Assembly: GCA_943735955.1 (NCBI GenBank)
Contig: OX030956.1
Span: 8,085,105 to 8,149,104 of the forward strand
Origin: Piscicola geometra
Taxonomy: Eukaryota; Annelida; Clitellata; Hirudinida; Piscicolidae
DNA length: 64,000 nucleotides
Direction of reading: 5' to 3'
The notes under the pieces were generated by a model that saw only the letters and a program-made list of their open reading frames with translations, made no database searches and had not been told where the DNA came from. Both the position numbers and the translations under genes were made by a program. Within the stretch, counting starts at the first letter, position 1; each line of letters opens with the position of its first letter. Below, one piece after another: positions 1 through 29,882 of the stretch.

Positions 1-34
1 GTGATCGGGAATTATGTCAAGAGTTGTGGTCAGT

Positions 35-90
35 GATGATGAAGATGATGATGATGATGATGATGATGATGAAGATGATGATGATTATAA
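35..90. repeat. (GAT)n microsatellite in PIK3C3 intron
   Basis: An imperfect run of GAT and GAA triplets lies in the intron before the first PIK3C3 exon in the window. The rest of 1-201 shows no other feature. Confidence 0.9.
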
Positions 91-167
91 TAAAGATGAT
101 GAGGACAATCATGATGATTATGATTTTGAATGATTTATTCAGATTCAAAATATTACCATGCCGCTGA

Positions 168-3279
<3,112 letters not shown>

Positions 3280-4443
3280 TTCAAGCCACCAGTATTCCAC
3301 ACCCGACACTTCCTAACTGCTTTTTGTTACCAATTGTTGGCATTAAAATGAATATTTATGAATGTTCGTCATGTATTTCTAGGCATTCGTTTATCCGACT
3401 CCACACTGCATTCTCCTGATCGTGCTTTGATGAAATATTTTCAATATTGTTAATTTTATACCACACTCAAGTATCACTTTCTATGATGAATCGTTGCAAC
3501 CATTGAATTTGGTAGAAATGATTTTTTAATGTATAATTGTTACAAAGCTGTGGTTTTTTAACATTAAATCGACATGTCGAATCATTCAAATCAAAAAGAT
3601 TCAGAGCGAAATATAATTTAATCTTGTCTTTCATTCTTAAAATGAGTGTCATCAGCAGGGGTGGCGATCTGCTGCAAATCGTGGGGGGGGGGGTCCTACC
3701 CAGCCTGGACGATCCTGGGGTCCAAACCCCCTCCTCCGCTTTAAAAAACATCTTTAAACTTGATACGAATATTTAAGTAAGCTAAGAATAGTTTTTTTTT
3801 AGACTATTATCACTATAACTACACCTACTCACAATGTATTACTATGTAAACATTCTGTTTTATGCCATGGTTGACAATTATGCTCGTATCAAAACAAGAG
3901 TTAAAAAATGTTTTTATTTTAAAAAATGAAGGGGGTCCGCCTTAATGTGGACCCCCTCACTATCAAAAAGTGGGTGGCCCGGACCCCAGGATCACCGCCC
4001 ATGGTCATCAGAGGTTTGCGCCGTTTTTGGAGAGGAGGTATAAAAAGCTGAAGTGAAATGATAGCATAGTGCTTACACTAATATGTTTTAATTGTATTAT
4101 TAAAGTTTAGTATTAAATATTAATTGTAATTTATACTGTAAATAATCATTCATATGACGCACTTTTAAACCCTAAATTTGGCTCTTTCATAACTGGGGCT
4201 TTTCAAGAAAAGCAAAGCTTGAAACCAACAGTACCTTGAACTTAATAAATTAGTATGTAGGATGATATTGCGATATATGGCAAGACGCTGGTTCAAAGAA
4301 GAAAGTGTTCACTCAAGTAAGATGGTCGTGCAGTTTCTCAGCGAGTAACCAAAATTGTTTTAACAACCCCGTCGCATAATAATCGAGTACGATTGCAGCA
4401 ATGTACGGCTTAGATTTAGTACTGAAAGCCCAAGAAGGAGCAC
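3280..4443. other. Convergent intergenic spacer between PIK3C3 and CIMAP1
   Basis: AT-rich spacer between the two 3' ends. It holds MITE copy A (3656-4003). An ATTAAA at about 3341 could serve as a poly(A) signal for PIK3C3. I see no further gene. Confidence 0.7.
3656..4003 (+). mobile_element. hAT-like MITE, copy A
   Basis: A 348-bp non-coding element. Its ends are CAGGGGTGGCGATC and, inverted at the other end, CATGGGCGGTGATC. It is flanked by the identical 8-bp duplication GTCATCAG at 3648-3655 and 4004-4011. An 8-bp duplication and CAGGG-type ends are typical of the hAT superfamily. Copies B (34775), C (51150) and D (28501, inverted) share the sequence. Confidence 0.9.
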
Positions 4444-7200
4444 TCAAACTGGCGTGCTGTCGATCATCGGCATGACACACCTCGAGTGTCTGATGCCCAT
4501 GCTGAAGCCTTTGCGCTGTCTGTTGAGCGCGTGGAAGTGCGTGGGGTCGTATTGATTTGGTCCAGGATTGTCTTTCTGCGTTCTGTAGTCCTTGGTGGCT
4601 GTGCGTCCCTGTGGTGAGTGATGGAAGTGTTTCTTATGCGTGAATGCCACTCTTTTAAAGATTTTGAAAACAATGTTAAAGTCTGATCTATTAATTGTTT
4701 TCGATGCACGCATTTTTCATTGATGAAGCATAAAGAAACAGTAGGCAGACTTGTATAGTGAAGCCACGCTTGTACGTGTCAGGCAGGTAGGTGGAGTAGT
4801 TGGCAGGACTGGGAGTGGCTTTCTTGATGAGCGAATAGTGCGATCCACCGACTTCCGAACGACCTCGGAGGCTCCAAGAGGGGGCGATTGGAGCGGTCTG
4901 CGTGCGGAGGCCGATGCCTGAAGTGACGTTGTAGTGGTTGGGGGGAGGTGCATCAGAGCGATCTTGCAGACGAGTCCTGCCTCCGATCGAAATCATCGGA
5001 GGTCTCTGCTCCCTGCTCAGCACTCCTCCTTTCATGTTCGACAAGTCGTAGTTGCCTGGTCCAGGTGTTACGTCTGTCGTGCCTGTTTGTTGATCAAGAG
5101 ACGCTTTTTCTCGATTATAAAGAAAACCAGTTATTACATATTTCATATTATTTATTATGTAAATATTTAAAAAGTTACTTGTTGCATCTCAAAATGATGA
5201 TTTCTCGTTGAAACTGACTCACTTTTGGCTTTCGGTCGACCTGACATGTAGATGGCTGGAATGTGAGACTTGCCTGTTGAGGTCATCTTTGGGTCGTACC
5301 AGTACATCGGGCCTGGACTCGAGTCTTGCTTATCTGAATTGTGGAAGGTGGGGTGGTGGTGCAGACGCCTCAGCCGACGCCGCCAAATTTTGGTCTGCCA
5401 AAATTCAGCCGGAAAATATGGGACGCGCCGCAATAGCCGCTGTATATTGTCCGCCGTGAATCCGCCAAAAATGTGCAATTCGCCGTAAAGTAATGTTTTT
5501 GATTTTCGAAATTTATTGAGCTTTGTTCTAAGATTCATTGCATTTGTAGATTAACCGTCGCCGGAAGTTTAATAAAAGCGAGTTGTTTATGCAGTTCACG
5601 AGTTATTTTCGATCTTTATTAGTCTTAATAAATTGTAAAAAAAAGTTTAAATAATAAAATTATTAATTACTTTAATTATCTGGTTCTGTAGAGACTTTTT
5701 TGTCTTTGAAAATGTGGTTAAAGATGGTTTTCTTGATTTTTTTATAACTTAATAGCCAATCTCTCAACATACCGGCGCCTGTAACACTTGCTGGATCAAC
5801 CCTAGATGATGTTTACCAAGCCATCCGATCAGCAGTCAAAACTAAAATGGCTGGAGTAAGTTCACTCTGTCTATTGTTTGACGAATGGACCGATCGCTAC
5901 CGAGCTATCAACTATCTTGGCATCCGGGCTCCTTTTTTAGACCATGACTGGACATATAAAATCGTCACACTTGGCTGTCATGCATCGCCTACTCATGCTG
6001 CACATGACCTTGCTGACCATATCAGCTCTGTTCTGAAAAGCTTTTCCGTTGATCCTAGAAAACTATTTGTTTTGTTCATGAAAATTATAAACTGATATTT
6101 TAATTGTCTATCAGGTAATTAAAAAAACAGTTTATAATTAAGGAAAAACCTAAGACTTTATTTTATTGTTGAAAATAATGAAATTTGCTCTACAGTGTTA
6201 AATAAGTGTTTTGTTGTTGACATTTTACTGATTGATTTCAGTCGAATATTTATAAGCAGCCGAAAATCAGCCGCAAAGAAAATTTACGAAGAAATCCGCC
6301 GAGAATTCTTGCCAGCCAGCCAAAATGTCAACAAAGATTCGGCTGGCAGGTCTATGGTGGTGTGGTGCTCATGGTGGAGGTGCTGGTGTGGTGTGTATAG
6401 TGGATTTGGTGGTCTTGTGGTGTGCATGAAAGTGGTGTAGCGTTCATGGTGAAGGTGTTGGTATGGTATGTATTGTAAAGGTGGTAGTGGAGATGAGCTT
6501 ATAGTGGTGGTTTTTCCAAAACAATGGTGATTAAGTTTTGAAGAAAGATTTATAGTAAGAAGCCTACAGAATAATATAATAAAATGATCACGTGTCGAAA
6601 CCTTAGAACGAAGTAAATATATAAATTTCTATTTCAGAATTTATTTATGATATGATTTGTTTCATGCATTTCCAAAGAATTTTCGATACTTACAAAAGTA
6701 CAAACAACTCAATAAAAGACCATCGATTAAAAACGAGTCGACGAACACAACCAACAAAAACAAAAGCTATTTTTCTTGACACTTCCTAGATTAAAGACAT
6801 TTTAAAACTTTGAAAAATAGCGAGATTTTACCATGGTAGCGACGTCCGATCGAGTAGGAGGGATTCTGTTTGATGGTGGGACAGTGGTCCTTGTTGCCAA
6901 CGCAGGTTCTCAGACGGTAGGCTGGTCCTGGACCTGAGAAGATATGAAAGTGGTGTTAGTGGAAGTGGTAGGTTATGAAAATGTTGGTGACGGTCGAAAT
7001 GGTGGTTGTAGAGGGGTAATAGAAGTGGAGATAACGGAAATCGTGAGAGTAGGAGTAGTGGTGGAAGTGTTAAGAACAATGCTTGGGAGTACTAGTGAGT
7101 TTCTTGAACTCATAAGGAATTTGTTGGCGTGAAAGATGACAGACATTCCACCTTGGAACATGCACCACAGAGCTGTCTCTTTCTTTTCAGGATTCTCCAT
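4444..7200 (-). CDS. CIMAP1: CIMAP1/ODF3-like sperm-tail PG-rich repeat protein
   Basis: A complete gene encoding 252 residues, close to the roughly 254 of vertebrate ODF3/CIMAP1, proteins associated with sperm-flagellum outer dense fibres and microtubules. Exons in coding order: 7200-7152, 6933-6832, 5333-5223, 5082-4751, 4608-4444; every GT-AG junction and phase matches. Family motifs are GPGPAYRL in exon 2, DSSPGPMYWYDP in exon 3, TPGPGNY and TPSPANYS in exon 4, and GFSMGIRHS just before the end, like the family's FGVRHS. The start ATG at 7200 has a good context (AAAATGG) and an in-frame TAG a few codons upstream. Intron 2 carries a hAT-like element with a transposase fragment. I cannot tell which of the ODF3, ODF3L1 and ODF3L2 paralogues is the closest relative. 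Confidence 0.92.
5362..6354 (+). mobile_element. hAT-like element with transposase fragment, in CIMAP1 intron 2
   Basis: The ends are CAGACGCCTCAGCCGA and, inverted, TAGACCTGCCAGCCGA. The flanking 8-bp sequence TGGTGGTG is identical at 5354-5361 and 6355-6362, but it is low-complexity, so the duplication is weaker proof than for the MITEs. Inside, 5847-6095 (+) encodes 82 residues with FDEWTDRYRAINYLGI followed by a DHDWTYK motif, as in the middle part of hAT transposases. No full transposase is present, so this is a dead, internally deleted copy. Confidence 0.7.
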
Positions 7201-8744
7201 TTTCCCCTTTTCTATCTGCTTTTGCTATTGGATTGCTTTCCCAAATATAGTTTACTGTCTCAAACCAATCGTCAAAGTTATTCAAATTGTTTTTTGTAAC
7301 TCAAAAAGATTGCGACGTTATGCAACTCTATCTTTTTTTTCGATGATCCAGCTGGCTTTTTATAGGCGAACATATACAAATCTCTTTTTAAAATGACATT
7401 TTTTACTTTTTATAATAGGTCTTTACTCAAGAAAATTCTGTTGAGAATCTTTTTCAAACTCTCAGAGACTAACAAACCCCGTTTTCTTTGCAATTGTCTT
7501 AAAGTGGTCCAAATGAGCAATCAAGTGAACGAGCAAGTGGTTGATAATGACCATTAAAGAAACATGAAAGTGTAATGAAGGAATTCATCGTCGTTTTATA
7601 CTCTCGTATATATCGACCACTCTCATTCCCTGAGACCGTTTGCGCTGCTTCCAAGTAATTCCGCGTAGGAACACATTCATTTACTCATACTTCTACTTAT
7701 TTCAACATACATAAAAATATTCATATAGAAATACATATGAAAAGGTATTCTATTCCATCTACACTCGCAGTTCGATAATCTTTTGTCTTTTTTCATGCTT
7801 CAAATATTTTGAAATGCTTTAAATGAAAAATCATATAGTTTATTTACGAAACATATTTTATCGAGAATTTTCAAAACAATAAATTAAAACTATGCCTTGG
7901 AATGAGATGGGGGGGGGTCAACTAAAGTGGCTGTACAAAAACCCCCTGCAGATCTCCTTCTGTGTGGGAAGGAAGACAAGCCAGTATGGATCGACTTTTT
8001 AATGGTTTAAAGTATCGCCCTGTGAAGGAATGAGCGAGAGAAGATTCGACGAGGCACGAGAAACAAAAGCACCCACGCCATGAATAATGGAGGGGGTTGT
8101 TTGCGTGTTGGTATGGAGATGCAAATTCACTGCGTTTGTGTTCGTTTGCCGATATGCGTCTTTGTCATTATGATTAGAGTTTGTTTGTTAGTTTTTCTTT
8201 GTTTATTTAGTGCTTTTTTCAATAGTTTTTCTTTACTTATTTAGTGCTTTTTGTTAGTTTTTCTTGCTTGTTTAGTGCTTGTTGATTTGGTTTGAAAGTG
8301 CTCCATTGTTATTTCTGTTCCTCCTTGTCTTGTTATTGATCTTCATTCACGGGAGGTTGTTTACGAATGTTACGTAACGCTGGTCTAGCCGCAGGAGAAG
8401 AGTGATGGCACCTGTGGCTAGCACGGAAGACACAAGGATTCCTGGAGAAGTCTCTTGCAGTTGATCAGCTAGATGAACGCAGGAAAAAGATGTCGTCTGG
8501 ACACGTCAATCATCTTCATAATATTTTTTTACCATCCCGACACGAGTAAAATATCTAGAGTGGGTTTGGACGAATATTTTCAAGTTTGTATCTCTGGAGA
8601 TTCTTGGTATCGAAACTATATCTTACGGCCCTAACCAATGGAATACAAATATTTTTAATGAACCACGCTATGTTTATTCATTGAAAATTTTAGAATAAAT
8701 AAAAACAGGACGCGGTATTTGTATGTACAGTAAAAACGCAAGAG
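7201..8744. other. Intergenic region between CIMAP1 and RNF113
   Basis: AT-rich DNA between the CIMAP1 start and the RNF113 stop, so it should contain the CIMAP1 promoter and the RNF113 3'UTR. No coding signal was recognised. Short TTTAGTGCTTTT direct repeats occur around 8206-8282. Confidence 0.6.
8673..8678 (-). promoter_or_regulatory. Candidate poly(A) signal of RNF113
   Basis: AATAAA on the minus strand, about 67 nt after the RNF113 stop codon at 8745. It is the first canonical hexamer downstream of the stop. Confidence 0.55.
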
Positions 8745-14116
<5,372 letters not shown>

Positions 14117-14804
14117 TTTAAGTTTATTAAATAATTTTTGTTTTAAAATGGAAATTTTTATTTTCACTAGCAAAGAGTAAGAAATGCATTTCAGAGGTTT
14201 AAATTCCTTCTTGTATGTTGTCTATGCATAGCAAACTAATGTATTTTATGTAAATAATTTTTAATAAATAACAATCTATTTAAGGTATATCAACTCTAAA
14301 ACTTTGTATATTTTAAACTATATTTAAATTTAAAATAATTAATAACATCCGATAGGTGTCAATAAATATATTTATATATATAATATATTAAATGTATGGA
14401 TGTATCCCCTAGAGAAGGTCACTCCAACACAGAAGGCAAATTTTTAATACAAAATATTTATTTTTACGATTTAGACACGTAAATGTTGTATTGTTAAGAT
14501 GTTGAAACGTTAATAAGGAATGATTGAGAGAATAGCTTTAAATAAATAGGGGAAAGAACAGAAGGAATGTTGAAAATATAAGAAAGTAGCAATGTGGACT
14601 ATGACTGGGCCAGAGAACGTTAATTCCGGAGATTCAAAACAGAAACAAAATATTTAAAAATAGAAAGAAAAAAATCATTACAAAATTTACCGAAATACAA
14701 GAAAACAACATGATTAAATAGCACCCCATCAAACAAGAATATAATCAAGAATATATACAATCTCAACAATAATCACACTGCAACTACCTACAGCAACCAC
14801 AAAT
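14117..14804. other. Intergenic spacer RNF113-PICK1
   Basis: An AT-rich 688-bp spacer between the RNF113 start and the PICK1 stop. It should include the RNF113 promoter and the PICK1 3'UTR. No other feature was seen. Confidence 0.6.
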
Positions 14805-24362
<9,558 letters not shown>

Positions 24363-24689
24363 TTTGAAGCAATTCTAGAGAAATAAAACTGACCAGACTG
24401 ATAATTTAGATTTTAAATTTTAGATAGTTCTACTGTTGACGAGTCTATAAAATAGATTTAAATGTTCGCCCGTATTTAATAAATATTAAATGGAATGAGA
24501 TTAAAATGAGACGTGAAATTTTATTAACAACTAAAAGTAAACAATAAAAGAAAAATGTAATATATTCAAAACAGTATTTTCTTTGCTTTATCTGCAAGTT
24601 GTGAAAATAATAGTAATAAATTTGTTTATTAATTTTTAAAAATTATTCATCTATAATCTCTTTATTAACTTCGAAAAACTTCTCCGAGT
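24363..24689. other. Short spacer between CDK7 3' end and PICK1 start
   Basis: About 330 bp of AT-rich DNA. It must hold both the CDK7 3'UTR and the PICK1 promoter. An AATAAA for CDK7 lies at its right end. Confidence 0.6.
24661..24666 (-). promoter_or_regulatory. Candidate poly(A) signal of CDK7
   Basis: AATAAA on the minus strand, 23 bp past the end of the proposed last CDK7 codon at 24690, or about 90 bp past the alternative stop at 24757. Confidence 0.5.
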
Positions 24690-27600
24690 TCAATAATCGG
24701 AATTATCAGAGGTTACTGTATAATAATAATAATCATCAAACCCGAATAATAGCTAATTAACAACACAAAGCCAACTCACTGCTTCGAATAGCTTTCATTT
24801 CTTCGGCGTCAAAGTGTTTGAGACGAGTGCTCTTGGCGGCGTTGTCCTTGTGCTCTCTGGAGGCCATGTTGGGTCTGGGCAGGTTGCAGAACTTGCTCGG
24901 CAGAGGTTTGTTGCTGAAGTAGGAAGACTGGAGAGCCTGCAGGAAAAAAGTTGAGTAAGTTAAGTTTCGATCTTGACGCCTTCTTTTGGTTGATCCCTCT
25001 TCCATTCAGTGTTATGTTGGATGAACGGATAGCTGAGTGTGTTACGACTTTCGGCTTGACTAATTTTTCAATGGTCATAGATTCAAGTGCAACCGATGCC
25101 CTAGTAACTTATAAAGCGAATTAAAAAGTTAGCTTCCTATACCGTATAATTGATACGCCATTACAATAATTCGTGTCATTATTATTTGGGTGTCGCTTAT
25201 TTCTTTTCCTTACTAAAAGTTTAAATAGATAATAAGAATTAAAAATAGAAAGCGAAGACAAGCACCTCTGTGGCAGTGCACCTCTTGAGAGGGTCGATGT
25301 TGAGGAGGAGGGAGAGGAGGTTGATGAGGTCGTCTGGGGCAGCAGAGAAGATGGAGATGAGAGGTGTGGCAGGACGAGGTTTGAAAGTCATGTAGGAGGG
25401 CAGACACTTTGCGTTCTGAGTGAAATGGTTTTTTGTGAGATTTTATAAGGCTGTATAAGTATAAGTTGTATGTTAGGTAGTATAAATATGAATTGTATGT
25501 GAGTTTTTATAAGTTTAATTTAGAGTGTTTAAAAATGCTGTCACATGGGATGAAACCATAGAAAGAATGTACAAAATAAAAGAAAGAGAATTTATAAATA
25601 TGACGCACGGGCCAGTTTTCTTCAGTCGGGGTTCCCACCACGTTGAAGATCTTGTTCAGTTGGTCCAAGTCATTTTCTCCTGGCAGGAAGGGTCCCTGCG
25701 TAGTTGATGAAAGGAACGTCATCATAAATAAAGAAGTACTGAAAAAAAAATTTAAAGTGGCAAAATTCTTAAATATTTTCAGAATAATGAAAATAATTTC
25801 ACTTTTCCAAGTGATGAAAAGTTTAAATAAATTTTAATTTGTTTGAAAGACCCACTCTGAGCAGGAGTTCTGCCAGTATGCAACCAGTGGACCAGATGTC
25901 GATGCCTGTGGAGTAGAAGCGAGCACCGAAGATCAACTCAGCGGGTCTGTACCATCTGTGTATGAGTGGTTGGGTGGTGGAGATGCAGAAAGAGGAAAAG
26001 TGAGGGGTGAGTCAGCAAAGGTATTTGAGTTCATCGCCATTGCCCTCATCTCATCATTGTCACCATCATCATCATCCTTATTTTCATTATCTTCATCCTC
26101 ATCATCTTAATCCTCCTCCTCCTCCTCATCATCATCATCATCATCATCATCCTCAACATCATCATCATCGTCATCATCATCGTCATCATCATCATTATTT
26201 ATTTTGACATTGCACTTCAGAATTAAATTCAGAACTTAAATAAGCAAAAATCAATCCATACCGACAAGATTCAGCTAAAAACATGATGATGATGATAATG
26301 ATGATCTCCAAAATCACCACCACCATCATCACCACCATCTCCATCATCCCCACCACCACCATCCCCATCACCATCCCCATCATCATCATCATCCCCATCA
26401 TCATCATCGCCACCATCCCCATCATCATCATCACCATCCCCACCATCCCCATCATCATCATCACCATCACCATCCCCATCATCATCATCATCCCCATCAT
26501 CATCATCACCACCATCCCCATCATCATCATCACCATCCCCACCATCCCCATCATCATCATCACCATCACGTACCTGGTGATGACTTGGGCGGTGTATTCT
26601 CGGTCAGGCGATCCGAAGTACTTGGCGAGGCCGAAGTCTCCGATCTTCAAGACGCCCTGCTCGTCGATCAGCAGGTTGTTGGGCTTCAGGTCCTGAAGTG
26701 ATGATGATGATGGTGGTGTGGTAGTGGTGATGATGGTGGTGGTGATGATGTTGATGACCAATTATTCATCCTCTCATTCATCTTTTTTGGTCCACACAAA
26801 CAATCTCCCTTTCAACCACCCCCTCTTTTCACCCTCTCTCCCTTATCGAGATTACCCTCTCCCCGCCTCACCCTTCCACCACACCACTCCCTCACTCGAT
26901 GCAGCACCCAGCTGGCATGCAGGTACTCGAGGCCAAGGAATGTTTGCAGGATGAATGCTTTGATGTTCGCCATTGACAAGACGAGGCTTGAGTCTCTTAT
27001 TATCGACTGTTTGGTGTTTGTCTTTCACTTTATATCGTTTATAACTTGCTCGTGTGGTCTTAAAGCTCTTATCAGATCAACATCTCAATCATATTATTCA
27101 TTGCAACGATATATTGTGATCAAGTGAGGCATTAATGGAAAGTAAATAACGCAAGAGGCAAATAGACCAGCTGGATTTCATATTCTGAGAGTTGCCCGAG
27201 TGGCTCACCTCGAGGTCTGTCACCATGAAGTCGAAGACCAGACTGATGTTCGACTTCTTGCCCACCACGTCGAGCAGCTGGAGAGGATAATGATGGTGGT
27301 GTAATTCGCCAAATGCATCACAACTGCAACCATAATAATCTGTATCACAATTACTAGCACCATTACTACCACAAGCACCCGTATCACAATTACTAATCCC
27401 ACAGCCACAAGCACCGTATCACAATTACTAATCCCACTACCACAAGTACTCATATCTTGATTACTAATCCCACTACCACAAGCACCCATATCTTGATTAC
27501 TAATTCCACTACCACAAGCACCCATATCTTTATTACTAATCCCACAACTACAAGCACCCGTATCACAATTACTAGCCCCACTTCCACAAGCATTCCCCCT

Positions 27601-28062
27601 ACATTGATGATGTTCGAATGGTGAAGTTCTTGCATCAGTTTGATCTCTCTTATGGCTGTCCTGTTGACGCCATCATCCACCTCTGACTTCCTTCCCACCT
27701 TTATCTAGGCCATGTGATATGTGAAAAGGACTAGTTTGAATTATTTGGAGTATTAATATAAAATTGATTAGTTGTTCTATAGATATGCCTTGAATATTAT
27801 TTGTTTAAGTGTTAAATGAGGTATATCATTGGGTTTTTATGGATAATATTCAAGCATACCTTCTTGATTGCCACTATTCTATCATTGTTCAATAAGTCTT
27901 TAGCTTTGTAAACCGTAGCAAACTGATTAAAGTTTAGGTAAATATATGTGTTACGAAAGGATTCTGATGCTACACTTTTTATTATTTTTTTAAAAACATT
28001 TTTCTTACCTGTCCTTCTCCTAAAAACTCTAATTTTTCATAACGTCTCAACTTATCAGTCAT
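24690..28062 (-). CDS. CDK7: Cyclin-dependent kinase 7 (CAK / TFIIH kinase)
   Basis: CDK7 with cyclin H and MAT1 activates other CDKs and, in TFIIH, phosphorylates the RNA polymerase II tail. Exons in coding order: 28062-28009, 27922-27860, 27704-27603, 27277-27209, 27006-26896, 26692-26574, 25955-25856, 25695-25609, 25415-25266, 24936-24780, 24715-24690. Phases match and the total is 345 residues (human 346). Visible are the glycine loop [13 protein letters not shown], the lysine VAIKK, the cyclin helix [18 protein letters not shown] across a junction, [16 protein letters not shown] with both T-loop phosphosites, and [14 protein letters not shown]. Oddly, the usual RAPE motif reads RPAE. The last two exons are uncertain: exon 10 also reads through to a stop at 24757, giving 344 residues. 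The tail lacks the vertebrate KKLIF end. Confidence 0.93.
26040..26200. repeat. (ATC)n-rich tract, CDK7 intron 6
   Basis: ATC and TCC triplets in the intron upstream of CDK7 exon 7. Confidence 0.85.
26283..26572. repeat. CCCCATCATCATC compound repeat, CDK7 intron 6
   Basis: An array of CACCATCCCCATCATCATC units with an internal duplication. On the transcribed strand it is (GATG)n and starts at the donor of CDK7 exon 6 (ends 26574). Confidence 0.9.
27330..27595. repeat. About 36-bp tandem repeat, CDK7 intron 3
   Basis: Units of the form ATTACTAATCCCACTACCAC followed by AAGCACCCATATC, with variation, lie between CDK7 exons 3 and 4. Confidence 0.85.
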
Positions 28063-28500
28063 ATTTTGTACTTTTGTTACACACTTTTTGAGCGAGTTTT
28101 ACTTTTTCAAACTAATTACTTTTAAAATGTGTGAAAAGTACATTTAATAAATATTTAAAAAAGAATGCTTTTTCAACCTATACCAACAATCAAATTTTGG
28201 TGTAAAGTATAAATATTAAAAAATAAACAATTTCTGTCTCAATTTTATCAATAAAAAAACACTTAAACAATATAAAAAATGTGAAAGCAATCACTCCAAA
28301 CTTCGAACCGATCCTGAATTCTACAGAGAATACTCTATTGTTTCAATAAACATGTTTCAAGTCTTGTAAAAACAACTGTGAAAGCATTTTAGTTGATAAT
28401 TAAATTTTGGTTATTTATATTCTTCTTTTATTTTAAAAATACAGTACAATACAACGACGAGTATTATTAACGTGGCGTAAACACAAAAGAGCTTCAAGAC

Positions 28501-28646
28501 CATGGGCGTCGATCCTGGGGGGTTCTGAGGTCCACTTTTTGGTAGTGAAGGGGTCTAATTCAATGGTTTTGACCCCAGGACCCCCCAGGATCGCCGTCTA
28601 TGCTGGGTAGGATTTCCCCAAGATTGGCAGCAGATCATCGTCCTTG
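28501..28646 (-). mobile_element. hAT-like MITE, copy D (inverted, internally deleted)
   Basis: 146 bp. It starts CATGGGCGTCGATCCTGGGG and ends AGCAGATCATCGTCCTTG, which is the reverse orientation of copies A-C with most of the middle missing. Perfect 8-bp target duplication TTCAAGAC at 28493-28500 and 28647-28654. Confidence 0.9.
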
Positions 28647-28865
28647 TTCAAGACCACATGGTTATAAATGATGATTTTTTAAATTATTATTTTTTTATGG
28701 TCTATATCGTTCACAGCCTGACAAACGCAAGCCATGTTTCAATGGTTCTGAGAACCATGGTTCTTATGCGCCAGAGGCGCCACTCCACACGACGTACACA
28801 TCTCTCAATGCATACGTCGCAAACACCGCATCACATACACTAGATATATGATAGTTCACGGTTGC

Positions 28866-28936
28866 TTGTCAGAGATTCGAAATAGCGACCTTTAAGTTGC
28901 AAGTCCGACGTCTACCATCTAAGCCATCCCCGCTCC
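28866..28936 (-). mobile_element. tRNA-like head of a possible SINE
   Basis: On the minus strand, TGGCTTAGATGGTAGACG resembles a pol III A box and, about 30 nt on, GGTCGCTATTTCGAATCT resembles a B box. The acceptor arms do not pair well, so it is not a functional tRNA. A tRNA-derived SINE continuing toward 28700 is likely, but no second copy is in this window to confirm it. Confidence 0.45.
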
Positions 28937-29882
28937 CAAAATTATGATATCACTTAAACTACTTATGAATATGAATAAAAATATTTAAAAAAGTAGAATA
29001 AAAAATAAATAAATAAGTATAATAAATAAACCATAACTACTATTATCAGTGATAATTTATCACCACTCAGTGTAACGACTCCCCTCGTCATTATTCAAAA
29101 CACATAAAATCCACCGTTAGCATTAAAACATAAAACTAATTTATTAAAATACATATGAGCCCATGATTTAAATGATTCAAATATTCATTTATTCGAATCT
29201 ATTCCTTTATAATTTGATTAAATATTCTGCGGCTGAATATTCAGCCAATTTTACATTTAAAGTACTTACGCGGCTGAAAATGAATGTACCTGAGATTTGA
29301 GATTTGCCCATCACTGGTTACCAGTATTATTATTTATCACCATAATTACCACCATAAACATTATAGTATTTAAATGTTATGTTCGAACTAATTGCCCAAA
29401 AAACAAAAACAAATTCTGAATAATAATTGTGTCGGAACATTAGGAGTGTCTGAACCTTATGGGTGTCCGAAAAATCTGGAACTTTACGATGGGGCTATAT
29501 CCCACAAAGCATAGACTTTGAAATGGCGGTTATCTTAGTGTTTATTATGATTTATAATTTTGATTTTGGACCAATTTTGCTCTTTTTAAAGCCACATAAG
29601 GGACATATTTCCTTACACGTCATCAAAACCATATATATAGTGAAGTGTACATATTCGAGAGGGTTATGGAGGCAAACAAGAGATCAAGGATTTTGTCACT
29701 TTGTTAACTTTATTCAGCGTGAAGAAAAAAAATCCGTTTACTAAGATAATTTCATCGCTGAATAATTAGTGTATAAAGATTGATGTTCATGGCCATTTTT
29801 GACACATCATTTGCCCACACGTTAGAAGGGTTGATTAAACTTGAATAATTTGTATTGACTTGACTAAAATACTTCATCAAGC

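Larger units (their letters stand above)
28063..29882. other. Divergent intergenic region CDK7 / ORF1-like gene
   Basis: AT-rich region expected to hold two divergent promoters. It contains MITE copy D (28501-28646) and a tRNA-like SINE head (28866-28936). No gene was recognised; an open frame at 29463-29744 (+) has no family features that I know. Confidence 0.6.

Noticed and set aside
28866..28936. Functional tRNA gene
   Set aside because: The A and B boxes are recognisable but the acceptor stem does not pair; treated as a SINE head.
29463..29744. 93-codon plus-strand frame
   Set aside because: No family resemblance; upstream of the ORF1-like gene and not connected to it by phase or splice sites.
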